Positions 1 through 6,700 of a stretch of 7,954 nucleotides of DNA are shown in pieces. Numbering within the stretch: the first letter of the stretch is position 1; every line of letters starts with the position of its first letter. The notes beneath the pieces are model-generated. The model did not search any database and was not told the DNA's origin. It saw only the letters and a list, made by a program, of their open reading frames with translations. The position numbers were made by a program, and so were the translations under genes. The DNA is from Pseudomonadota bacterium (GTDB lineage Bacteria > Pseudomonadota > Gammaproteobacteria > Xanthomonadales > Xanthomonadaceae), in NCBI GenBank assembly GCA_023423855.1, contig JAFAEU010000181.1, forward strand, positions 1 through 7,954, in the 5' to 3' direction.

Positions 1-644
1 GCATGCGGGTTGAGGCCGAGCACGGCGATGCGCGGCGTGTCGATGCCGAAGTCGTCGCGCAGCGCGGCGTGCAGGATACGCAGCACGCGTTCGAGCGCAT
101 CGGGCGTGATCGCGTCGGCGACCTCGCGCAGCGGCAGGTGGGTGGTGGCGAGGGCGACGCGGACGATGTCGTTGGCGAGCATCATCACCACCTCGCGCCC
201 GGCCCGTGCGGCGAGCAGTTCGGTGGTGCCGGAGTAGGGGATGCCGCCGAGGTTGATCGTGGCCTTGTGCACCGGGCCGGTGACGATGCCGTCGCAGCCG
301 CCTTCGAGGCAGGCATCCGCGGCGCGCGCGAGCGCGGCGATCACCGCCGCGGCGTTGCGCGGGTCGGGCGCGCCCGGCGCGCAGTCGACGGCATTGGGGA
401 TCTCGACCAGGCGCAGCTCGCCCGGCCGTGCTTCGGATGCGTCGGCGGCGACCAGGCGCAGCGGCAGCCCGAGGCGTTCGGCGGCGGCGGCCAGCGTGCC
501 GCGGTCGCCGAAGGCGACGAGGTCCGCGTCCCAGGCGCGCTGCGCGGCGCGCACGCACAATTCGGGGCCGACGCCGGCCGGCTCGCCCGGGACCAGCGCC
601 AGCCGCGGGCGCGACGCGCTGGAGTCTGTCATTGATCGGGCCAT
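1..644 (-). CDS. pdxA: PdxA, 4-hydroxythreonine-4-phosphate dehydrogenase (partial, C-terminus off the left edge)
   Basis: PdxA oxidises 4-phosphohydroxy-L-threonine with NAD(P)+; the product then decarboxylates to 3-amino-2-oxopropyl phosphate, a precursor of pyridoxine 5'-phosphate (cytoplasmic DXP-dependent vitamin B6 pathway). The visible 214 codons carry family signatures: LALVPGEPAGVGPEL near the N-terminus, VTGPVHKATIN around residue 126, GTTELLA, ALATTHLPL and a final LGLNPH. Counting from the ATG at 644, the metal-ligand histidines are H169 and H214. From the alternative in-frame ATG at 632 they are H165 and H210, close to H166 and H211 of the E. coli enzyme, so 632 is a real contender. 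The third metal histidine and the rest of a protein of about 330 residues lie outside the window. Neither start has a clear Shine-Dalgarno. The gene follows surA by 85 bases, as in the usual lptD-surA-pdxA operon. Identification is firm; the start is uncertain. Confidence 0.95.
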   Translation of the reverse strand, partial: MARSMTDSSASRPRLALVPGEPAGVGPELCVRAAQRAWDADLVAFGDRGTLAAAAERLGLPLRLVAADASEARPGELRLVEIPNAVDCAPGAPDPRNAAAVIAALARAADACLEGGCDGIVTGPVHKATINLGGIPYSGTTELLAARAGREVVMMLANDIVRVALATTHLPLREVADAITPDALERVLRILHAALRDDFGIDTPRIAVLGLNPH

Positions 645-706
645 TTGCTGCGGGGACCGCCACCTCGAGCCGAATCGGGCTCGGGATGACAGAAACCATT
701 TTGCTG
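625..706. repeat. Small repeat-like element spanning the surA-pdxA gap and the pdxA start
   Basis: Three nested structures are visible. An 8-base perfect inverted repeat, TCTGTCAT at 625-632 and ATGACAGA at 686-693, brackets the segment. Inside it a stem of eight pairs with one G-T wobble (664-671 with 678-685) closes a six-base loop. A direct near-repeat, CCATTTGCTG at 641-650 and CCATTTTGCTG at 696-706, flanks the hairpin half. The CGGGATGACAGA end resembles the ends of short interspersed intergenic repeats seen in many GC-rich proteobacteria; that comparison is from memory and untested. Both candidate pdxA start codons (644 and 632) fall inside the element, so it may have supplied the first codons of the gene. 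The hairpin would lie in the pdxA leader on the transcript, just upstream of translation start. There is no T-run, so it is not a standard intrinsic terminator. Confidence 0.5.
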
Positions 707-729
707 GATGCTGCAGGCGAAAACGGGCC

Positions 730-2025
730 CTAGCCGCCGACCCGGATGTCGACGTAGGCTTCACCACGCATTTCGCGCAGGTAACGGTCCCACTCGTCCT
801 CCAGCTTGCGCTGGCCGATCGATTCGCGGACCTGCGCGCGGCGGTTCTCGTCCTCGACGCTGGTCTGGCGCGTGCCCACGCGCTGCACGATGTGCCAGCC
901 GGCCTGGGTCTTGAACGGCGCCGACACCTGGCCATCCTGCAGGTTCGCGACCTGGCCGCCGAACTCGGGCCCGAACTCGTCCTGCGTGAACCAGCCCAGG
1001 TCGCCGCCGTCGGCCTTGCTCACGGTGTCGTCGGAACTCTCGCCGGCGACCGCCTGGAAATCGGCGCCGCCGGCGATGCGGGCGCGCAGGGTGTCGATCC
1101 GGGCCCTGGCCTCGCCGTCGCCGCTGGCGCCTTCGGCCGGGCGGACCAGGATGTGGCGCGCGTGGTACTGGGTGACCGTGCCGGCGCCGCCGGCAGCCTG
1201 CGCGCCGTCGCGGGTCTCGACCAGTTGCAGCAGCTGGAAGCCGCTCGGGCCGCGGATCGGGCCGATGACGTTGCCCGGCTGCATCGAGCGGATCGCGTTC
1301 GCGAACGCGACCGGAATCTCGTCGAGGCTGCGCCAGCCCAGGTCGCCGCCCTCGAGCGCGTTGGGGCTGTCGGAATAGCGCACCGCGGCGGCGGCGAACT
1401 GCATCTCGTTGCGGTCGAGCAGGGACTTGATGCCGTCGATCTTCTGCTGGCCGGTGGCGATCTGCTCCGGCGTCGCACCTTCCGGCAGCGCCACCAGGAT
1501 ATGCGCCAGGTGGTACTGCATGGCGCCGGCCTGCGAGGCCATCGCGGCGTCGACCTCGGCGTCGCTGACGCTGATCCGGCTCTGCGCGAAGCGCTGGCGC
1601 AGGCGCTGGGTCAGGATCTCGTCGCGCAGCGAACTGCGGAAGTCCTCGATCGACATGCCGTCGCGCGCCAGCTGCTGGCGCAACTGGTCGGGCGAGAGGT
1701 TGTTCTGCTGGGCGATGTTGTTGATCGCGCTGTCGACTTCCGCGTCGCCAACGCGCACGCCGGTTTCCGCGGCGCGGGTGGTCTGCAGCTTGACCAGGAT
1801 CAGGCGCTCGAGCACCTGCCGCTCCAGCACGTGCCGAGGCGGCAGCTGGTTCTGGCGGTTCGCGTACTGGGCGACGATGTTCGAGACCGCGCGGTCGAGT
1901 TCGCTCTGCAGGATGACGTCTTCGTCGACCACCGCGGCGATGCGCTCCAGCGGCTGGGCCTGTTGCGCGTGGACGGAAGCCGCGAACAGCAGGGCGGCGC
2001 ACAGGAGGGCGGTGCGGATCTTCAT
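730..2025 (-). CDS. surA: SurA, periplasmic chaperone and peptidyl-prolyl isomerase
   Basis: SurA escorts unfolded outer-membrane proteins, LptD among them, across the periplasm to the BAM complex. The 431-residue product is close to the 428 of E. coli SurA. Residues 1-20 look like a Sec signal peptide ending SVHA, with mature QQAQPLERI following. The SurA N-terminal chaperone domain covers about 25-155. Two parvulin domains follow: the first from about 171 (YHLAHILV) to 270, the second from about 287 (YHARHILV) to 385, each with a GGDLGW motif. A C-terminal helix completes the chaperone module. In the first parvulin domain the position often occupied by histidine in the SGFH motif is glutamine (Q264); the second keeps GWHIV. 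The start at 2025 is chosen because it begins the signal peptide and overlaps the lptD stop. The frame stays open to 2511, but that extension is lptD antisense-frame sequence. No Shine-Dalgarno precedes the ATG, so translation probably depends on coupling to lptD. Confidence 0.97.
   Translation of the reverse strand: MKIRTALLCAALLFAASVHAQQAQPLERIAAVVDEDVILQSELDRAVSNIVAQYANRQNQLPPRHVLERQVLERLILVKLQTTRAAETGVRVGDAEVDSAINNIAQQNNLSPDQLRQQLARDGMSIEDFRSSLRDEILTQRLRQRFAQSRISVSDAEVDAAMASQAGAMQYHLAHILVALPEGATPEQIATGQQKIDGIKSLLDRNEMQFAAAAVRYSDSPNALEGGDLGWRSLDEIPVAFANAIRSMQPGNVIGPIRGPSGFQLLQLVETRDGAQAAGGAGTVTQYHARHILVRPAEGASGDGEARARIDTLRARIAGGADFQAVAGESSDDTVSKADGGDLGWFTQDEFGPEFGGQVANLQDGQVSAPFKTQAGWHIVQRVGTRQTSVEDENRRAQVRESIGQRKLEDEWDRYLREMRGEAYVDIRVGG
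2022..2025 (-). promoter_or_regulatory. ATGA stop/start overlap coupling lptD to surA
   Basis: On the minus strand the surA ATG (2025-2023) and the lptD TGA (2024-2022) share the tetranucleotide ATGA. The bases upstream of the surA ATG read GTCAGACCTCCTGCC and contain no purine-rich ribosome site. Termination-reinitiation by ribosomes leaving lptD is therefore the most economical way to translate surA. This ties synthesis of the chaperone to that of its essential client. Confidence 0.8.
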
Positions 2026-4421
2026 GGCAGGAGGTCTGACGTATTGTCGTCGTCGTCGGCACCGCTGCCGAGCTCCGACGGCGGGACGAGGTAGAGGTCG
2101 TCGCGGTGGTATCCGAGGATAGCACGGCGCAGGCGGCTCTGGTTGTCGGGGCCGGCCGAGCCGAGGCCCTTGAGTTCGATCTCGAGCTGGATGGCGTCGT
2201 TCATTTCGCCGCGGGTGTTGCGCACGTAGCGGCGCGCCACCAGGCGGGCGGCGACGCAGCAGCTTTCCCACTGCACGCCGGCGATCGCTTCCAGCACCTG
2301 GTTCGACTGCAGCGAGTAGTAGTAGCGCCCGACCACGCTCCAGGCGGGGTTGATCGGATACAGGAAGGACAGGTCGACCTGCTCCAGCAGGTCGGCCTGG
2401 GTGAGCGCGTCGCGGCGGTAGCGGTAGGCGAGGTTGACGATGCCGTCGTCGCCGACCAGGTAGCGCGTGCGCACGGTCGCCAGGTCCTCGCGGCTGGTGG
2501 CCGGGTTCCACTGGTAGGAGGTGCCAATGGTCCAGCGGTCGTTGATCGCGTAGTTGGCGTCGACCACCCAGGCCGACTTGCCTTCCTCGATCGGCACCTC
2601 GTTGCCGAGCGTGACGCGCGCGTCCTCGAAGTAGCGGATCTGGCCGACGCTGGCCGACAGCTTCTCGCGGCCGTCGGACTCGCGGATCAGGCGCGTGGTC
2701 AGCGCCAGCGTGAGCTGGTTGGCGTCGGCCTGGCGATCGCCGCCGGAATAGCGGTTGTCGCGGAACAGCTGGCCCCAGCTGAAGGTCATCGGCCGCGTGT
2801 CGAACAGCGGCATGTTGTCCTGGTCGCGATAGGGCGAGTTCAGGTAGAACAGCCGCGGCTCCAGCGTATGCAGGTAGTCGTCGCCGCGGAAGCGGGTGTT
2901 GCGGTCGAAGAACAGGCCGGCGTCGATGCTGGTGATCGGGTGGCTGGCCGAGGGTGAGTCGTCAGGGGACGCAGGGCCGGTCGCGAGGTCTTCGGCCAGC
3001 GCGTCGTCGAGCCGGTAGCTGACGTGGCGCCAGGCCAGCGTCGGCCGGATGAACCAGCTCGCGCCTTCCAGCGGCATGCTGATCCACGGCTTGACGTAGA
3101 GGCGGCTGCCGCTGGGCTTGGCATCGCCGTCCAGGTGCGAGAAACGCGTGGCCTCGACGTCCGCGCCGGCGACCAGCCAGTCGCCGAACGGCTGTTCCCA
3201 GCCGAACCAGGCGCGCGGCAGCCGGTTGTAGGGCAGCTGGGTCTCGGAGATCGTGTAGTCGGTCAGGTGCCGGTACTGGCCCTCGAGGCCGGCGTTCCAG
3301 TAGCGGCTGCGGCCGTAGACGCCGACGCTGCTGACCAGGGAGGTGACGGTCAGTCCCTCGATGCTGCTGCTCGAATCCTCGATCCAGCGCGGGTCGCTGA
3401 TCCAGTACAGGTTCGCGCGCGCCTGCCAGGTGCGGTCGATGTTGTGGCGGCCAGTGTAGCGGAACATGCCGCGGTCGTCCTCGCGGCGGTTCTCGGCGAT
3501 GGGCACCTCGTCGATCTCGCGGTCGCGCTCGCGCCAGGTCAGGTCGTCCGAGGGCAGCACCTGCAGGTCGAAGGTGCCGCGGCCGCGTTCGGTGAGGTAG
3601 CGGAACTCGGTGCCCAGCTGCAGGCCGCGCCGGCTCATCCAGCGCGGCGTCAGCGTCAGGTCGTAGTTCGGCGCCAGGTTGAAGTAGATCGGCTGGCGCC
3701 AGTCGAAGCCGTTGCGGCTGGACATGCTGATGCTCGGGTACAGCATGCCCGTGCGCCGCCGGTCGTCGATCGGGAAGGCGAGGTAGGGCACATACAGCAC
3801 CGGCACCTTGCCGATGCGCAGGGTGGCGTTGCGGGCGACGCCGGTGCCCTCGTCGGTGTCGACGTCGATGCGCTGCGCGCGCAGCTCCCACCAGCGCTGG
3901 CTGGGCGGGCAGGTGGAATAGGTGGAGCCGAACATCCGCCCCTGCGCGGCCTGCATCTCGATGCGCTCGGCGCCGCCGTTGCCGCGGCGCTCGGTCAGCT
4001 GGTAGCGGACGTTGTCGATGCGGTGCGATTCGGTGTTCTGGTCGCCCTCGAGCCGGTCGGCGACGATGCGCATGCCCGAGTCCTGGTAGCGCACGTTGCC
4101 GGTTGCGGTGTAGGTGCCGGTCTCGGGCGAATACTCGATGTCGTCGGTGCCGAGGAACTGGTCGCCGCGGCGCAGGGTGACGTTGCCGGTGACGTTGTAC
4201 AGGCCGCCGTCGATGCCCACGGTCTGGTCGCCCTGGATGTCGGTGGGCAGGCTGTCGCGGCTGGCCGCGTCGCCCTTGGGCGGCTGCGCGTCGGGGAACA
4301 GCGGCACCGCGTCCTCGACCGGGCACAGCGACCAGTCGACCGGGATGTCGTCGTCCGCGTGGGCTGCCAGCGACAGGGCGATGCAGAGCGGCAGTGGCAG
4401 CAGGCGGAGCGCTGGACGCAC
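2022..4421 (-). CDS. lptD: LptD (OstA/Imp), outer-membrane LPS assembly barrel
   Basis: LptD forms, with lipoprotein LptE, the translocon that places lipopolysaccharide in the outer leaflet of the outer membrane. The product has 799 residues from a GTG at 4421. That start is preferred because it begins directly at a signal peptide (RPALRLLPLPLCIALSLAAHA, residues 2-22). A TTG at 4481 would add 20 residues of non-signal-like sequence. An OstA/LptA-like beta-jellyroll follows at about 55-165 (LPTDIQGDQ, GDQFLGTDDIEY, TGNVRYQDSGMRIVADR), then a beta-barrel rich in aromatic/charged alternation (RNGFDWRQPIYFNLAPNYD, DTRPMTFSWGQLFRDNRYSGGDRQ) up to YHRDDLYLVPPSE. Cysteines 33, 171, 721 and 722 match in spacing the E. 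coli disulfide set (31, 173, 724, 725), so LptD maturation should need DsbA-type oxidation. It heads the lptD-surA-pdxA operon. The C-terminus ends in an acidic GADDDDNTSD tail. Confidence 0.97.
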   Translation of the reverse strand: MRPALRLLPLPLCIALSLAAHADDDIPVDWSLCPVEDAVPLFPDAQPPKGDAASRDSLPTDIQGDQTVGIDGGLYNVTGNVTLRRGDQFLGTDDIEYSPETGTYTATGNVRYQDSGMRIVADRLEGDQNTESHRIDNVRYQLTERRGNGGAERIEMQAAQGRMFGSTYSTCPPSQRWWELRAQRIDVDTDEGTGVARNATLRIGKVPVLYVPYLAFPIDDRRRTGMLYPSISMSSRNGFDWRQPIYFNLAPNYDLTLTPRWMSRRGLQLGTEFRYLTERGRGTFDLQVLPSDDLTWRERDREIDEVPIAENRREDDRGMFRYTGRHNIDRTWQARANLYWISDPRWIEDSSSSIEGLTVTSLVSSVGVYGRSRYWNAGLEGQYRHLTDYTISETQLPYNRLPRAWFGWEQPFGDWLVAGADVEATRFSHLDGDAKPSGSRLYVKPWISMPLEGASWFIRPTLAWRHVSYRLDDALAEDLATGPASPDDSPSASHPITSIDAGLFFDRNTRFRGDDYLHTLEPRLFYLNSPYRDQDNMPLFDTRPMTFSWGQLFRDNRYSGGDRQADANQLTLALTTRLIRESDGREKLSASVGQIRYFEDARVTLGNEVPIEEGKSAWVVDANYAINDRWTIGTSYQWNPATSREDLATVRTRYLVGDDGIVNLAYRYRRDALTQADLLEQVDLSFLYPINPAWSVVGRYYYSLQSNQVLEAIAGVQWESCCVAARLVARRYVRNTRGEMNDAIQLEIELKGLGSAGPDNQSRLRRAILGYHRDDLYLVPPSELGSGADDDDNTSDLLP

Positions 4422-4532
4422 GCGATGGAATCCCGGTGGCGGAAAGGGCGCTAGCTTGCCGGAAGCACTGTGTAGCGGCAATGCAGGCGCCAGCCGCGGT
4501 TCATGCTGCAGGCAGCGCCGGCGCGGCGGCGT
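4422..4532 (-). other. Intergenic leader upstream of lptD
   Basis: This is the longest non-coding stretch in the window, between the deacetylase stop and the preferred lptD GTG. It should hold the promoter of lptD-surA-pdxA if that operon is not read through from the upstream genes. The only weak minus-strand -10 candidate is TACACA (4474-4469), without a recognisable -35 box. A GC palindrome GCGCCGGCGC lies at 4515-4524, with no T-run after it. Just before the GTG, GGGA about 13 bases upstream is the closest thing to a ribosome site. Promoter assignment here is weak. Confidence 0.35.
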
Positions 4533-5483
4533 TCAGGGCCGCGAAAGGCCCGCCGCGGCCGGCGCGCAGGCCAGCGCGGACACGTGCGCGACCGCGCCCT
4601 CGCGCAGCGCCTGCAGGTCGTAGCCGCCCTCCAGCATCGACACGACGCGGCCGCAGGCATGGCGCGCGGCCAGCCGGCACAGTTCGCCGGTCAGCCAGGC
4701 GAAGTCGCCGGGCCCGAGGTCCAGTCCGGCCAGCGGGTCGCGGCGGTCGCCGTCGAAGCCGGCGGAGATGAACACGAGCTGGGGCGCGAACGCGTCCAGC
4801 GCCGGCAGCAGGGTCCCGGCCCAGGCCTGTCTGAACGGCGCGCTGCCCGCGCCCGCCGGCAGCGGCGCGTTGACGAGGTTGCCGACGCCGCGCTCGCTGC
4901 CGGCGCCGGTCCACGGATACAGCGGCGACTGGTGCGAGCTGAGGTAGAGCACGCGCGGATCGCGCTCGAAGATCGCCTGGGTGCCGTTGCCGTGGTGGAC
5001 GTCGAAGTCGACGATCGCCACCCGCGCCAGGCCGAACCTGTCGAGCGCGTGCGCGGCGGCCACGGCGATGTTGTCGAACAGGCAGAAGCCCATCGCAGCG
5101 TCGATGGTGGCGTGATGGCCCGGCGGGCGCACGGCGCAGAAGGCGACGTCGGTTTCGCCGTTCATCACCGCCTCCGTCGCGGCGATGCCGGCGCCGACTG
5201 CGCGCAGCGCTGCCTCGGGCGATCCGGGCGAGACGACGGTGTCCGGGTCGAGCCGCGTCGATCCCTGCGGATGCGGCGCCAGCACCACCGCCAGCAGCGC
5301 TGGATCGTGCACGCGCAGCAGCTGTCCGCGGGTGGCGCGCGGCGCCTCGATCCACTCCATCGCCGGGAACGCCTCGTGCACCGCTTCGAGCACCGCCTCC
5401 AGCCGCTCCGGGCATTCCGGATGGCCCGGCCCGGTGTCGTGCTCCAGGCAGGCGGGGTGGGTGTAGCCGAGGATGCGCGCCAT
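4533..5483 (-). CDS. Zinc-dependent histone deacetylase-family (HDAC / acetoin utilization-type) amidohydrolase
   Basis: Proteins of this arginase-fold family remove acetyl groups from lysine side chains or from small acetylated amines such as polyamines; the substrate here cannot be read from sequence. The 316-residue product has the full catalytic set. H123-H124 lie in RPPGHHA. The zinc ligands are D161 and H163 in DFDVHHGNGTQ and D244 in SAGFD, and the transition-state tyrosine Y288 lies in LEGGYD. GFCLFDNIAVAA (132-143) and the N-terminal HPECPERLEAV (21-31) are also typical. It is cytoplasmic, with no signal peptide. The ATG at 5483 is one base after the TGA of the adenosyltransferase gene, so the two are surely co-transcribed and probably translationally coupled. 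No strong Shine-Dalgarno is seen. Its function could be acetyl-CoA synthetase or general protein deacetylation, or acetylpolyamine hydrolysis; I cannot choose between them. Confidence 0.93.
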   Translation of the reverse strand: MARILGYTHPACLEHDTGPGHPECPERLEAVLEAVHEAFPAMEWIEAPRATRGQLLRVHDPALLAVVLAPHPQGSTRLDPDTVVSPGSPEAALRAVGAGIAATEAVMNGETDVAFCAVRPPGHHATIDAAMGFCLFDNIAVAAAHALDRFGLARVAIVDFDVHHGNGTQAIFERDPRVLYLSSHQSPLYPWTGAGSERGVGNLVNAPLPAGAGSAPFRQAWAGTLLPALDAFAPQLVFISAGFDGDRRDPLAGLDLGPGDFAWLTGELCRLAARHACGRVVSMLEGGYDLQALREGAVAHVSALACAPAAAGLSRP

Positions 5484-5484
5484 G

Positions 5485-6039
5485 TCAGCGCGTGCGTCGC
5501 TCGTGCCGCCACAGCACCTCGCCGTGCCCGCTGGCGCGGGCCAGCACGCGCGCGAGCACGAACAGCAGGTCGGACAGGCGGTTGAGGTAGCGGACCGCCT
5601 GCGGGCGCACGGCCTCGTGGCGCGACAGCGCGACCGTGTCGCGTTCGGCGCGGCGCACGACGGTGCGGGCGACGTGGCAGCGCGCCGCCGCCTCGCCGCC
5701 GCCGGGCAGGATGAAGTCCTTCAGCGGCGGCAGCGGTTCGTTGTAACGGTCCAGGTGTGCTTCCAGCCGGTCGATGTCGGCGTCGTCGATCGCGGCATGG
5801 CCGGGGATGCACAACTCGCCCCCGAGGTCGAACAGCTGGTGCTGGATCGCGGTCAGCAGGTCGCGGACATCGTCCGGCAGTTCGGCGGCCAACAGCAGGC
5901 CGATCGCAGAGTTCGCCTCGTCGACGGTGCCGTAGGCGTTGACCCGCGCCGAATCCTTGGCCACGCGCGTGCCATCGCCCAGACCGGTCGTGCCGTCGTC
6001 GCCGGTGCGGGTGTAGATCTTCGACAGCCGGTTGCCCAT
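5485..6039 (-). CDS. PduO-type ATP:cob(I)alamin adenosyltransferase
   Basis: This enzyme transfers the adenosyl group of ATP to cob(I)alamin, making adenosylcobalamin for B12-dependent mutases, lyases or class II ribonucleotide reductase. The 184 residues are the usual length of a single-domain PduO/MMAB enzyme. The N-terminal ATP-binding segment IYTRTGDDGTTGLGDGTRVAK (8-28) is followed by RVNAYGTVDEANSAIG (32-47), LFDLGGELC (69-77) and DFILPGGG (108-115). The helix HVARTVVRRAER (122-133) and YLNRLSDLLFVLAR (151-164) complete the active-site and trimer-interface motifs. It sits 32 bases after the membrane protein gene and one base before the deacetylase, so the three probably form one transcript. 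A weak AGG nine bases before the ATG may act as ribosome site. It is often annotated cobO or pduO; I leave the symbol blank because the family is clear but the local name is not. Confidence 0.95.
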   Translation of the reverse strand: MGNRLSKIYTRTGDDGTTGLGDGTRVAKDSARVNAYGTVDEANSAIGLLLAAELPDDVRDLLTAIQHQLFDLGGELCIPGHAAIDDADIDRLEAHLDRYNEPLPPLKDFILPGGGEAAARCHVARTVVRRAERDTVALSRHEAVRPQAVRYLNRLSDLLFVLARVLARASGHGEVLWRHERRTR

Positions 6040-6071
6040 GGCCGGGCCTGGTCAGCGCGTCGTGCGCGGGA

Positions 6072-6662
6072 TCAGCGCCGCGCGCCGTCCCGGGCCAGGG
6101 CGACGTTCGCCGGCAGCAGGCGGGCGACGACGACGTGGGTGGCCGCGGCGATGCCGACGTACATCGCGGTCACGCGCAGGTAGGGCAGCAGCCAGTCGGT
6201 GTAGTTCTTCCACCAGCCGGCGACGGTGGGTTCGGTCACCGCACTGCTGGTCCAGTAGAAACCGCCCTGCGCGAACAGGTGGCAGACCGCGACCGAGGCC
6301 ACGACGCTCGCCACCAGCAGCCCGAGCACGCGCCAGCCGATGCCGCCGGCGTGGCGCTCCAGCCACCAGCCGCCGGCCCACATCGCCAGGTGCGCCGGCA
6401 CCAGCGCCCAGTAGCCGGGCGAGACGCAGTAATGGGCCCAGAAATTAATGCCCTGGCCGCTGATGACGATCCAGTCGACCACCACGGCCAGCGCCATCAG
6501 CAGCGGGAACGCCCAGCGCGTCCAGCGATGCAGGTAGAAGCCGCCGACGAAGAACACCGCCCAGGACGCGTCCGGCACCGCGCCGAAGTGGTGCAGGCGC
6601 GTCGCGACCATCACGGCGGCCAGCAGGGTCAGGATCGCGGCGCGGCTTGCGGCGGTGGTCAT
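6072..6662 (-). CDS. Multi-pass inner-membrane protein, candidate transporter-like component beside B12 adenosyltransferase
   Basis: The 196-residue product is very hydrophobic with about five or six predicted membrane helices (roughly 5-22, 33-47, 50-68, 85-102, 108-130 and 158-185). The N-terminus MTTAASRAAILTLLAAVMVATR is an uncleaved-looking helix. Conspicuous features are RLHHFGAVPDASWAVFFVGGFYL after the first helix, a Trp-rich middle, and GGFYWTSSAVTEPTVAGWWKNYTDWLLPYLR before the last helix. The layout (short first helix, GA-P-ASWAVFFVGGFYL, late WW-Y-LP segment) recalls an S-component-like membrane family (DUF6580), from memory. The gene starts at ATG 6662 with GGAG nine bases upstream. 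Its frame runs open far into ubiH antisense, which is not coding. It is first in a run with the cobalamin adenosyltransferase and deacetylase, so a role linked to corrinoid uptake or handling is plausible but unproven. Confidence 0.8.
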   Translation of the reverse strand: MTTAASRAAILTLLAAVMVATRLHHFGAVPDASWAVFFVGGFYLHRWTRWAFPLLMALAVVVDWIVISGQGINFWAHYCVSPGYWALVPAHLAMWAGGWWLERHAGGIGWRVLGLLVASVVASVAVCHLFAQGGFYWTSSAVTEPTVAGWWKNYTDWLLPYLRVTAMYVGIAAATHVVVARLLPANVALARDGARR

Positions 6663-6700
6663 GGTGCGGGGCTCCGGAGGACGGCGCGGAAGAGACCCGC

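Noticed and set aside
664..685. Rho-independent terminator between surA and pdxA
   Set aside because: The hairpin is real, but neither strand has a T-run after it, and pdxA is expected to be in the same operon.
241..2094. A 617-codon plus-strand open frame over pdxA and surA
   Set aside because: It is antisense to two clearly recognised genes. Its translation is low-complexity Ala/Arg/Asp-rich, as expected for the shadow frame of high-GC DNA, and no domain is recognisable.
2026..2511. 162-residue N-terminal extension of surA
   Set aside because: The frame is open but lies inside the lptD coding sequence. The added residues precede a clear signal peptide, which must be N-terminal.
2106..4454. 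Long plus-strand open frames (2106-2957 and 3024-4454) over lptD
   Set aside because: Both are Val/Ala/Gly-rich shadows opposite the conserved lptD frame, with no recognisable motif or ribosome site.
4515..4524. Palindrome GCGCCGGCGC downstream of the deacetylase stop as terminator or operator
   Set aside because: Such palindromes are common by chance at this GC content, and there is no T-run or second copy.
4422..4532. Sigma-E promoter for lptD, as in E. coli
   Set aside because: There is no GGAACTT-like -35 paired with a TCTGA-like -10 at 16-base spacing; only an isolated GAACC is present.
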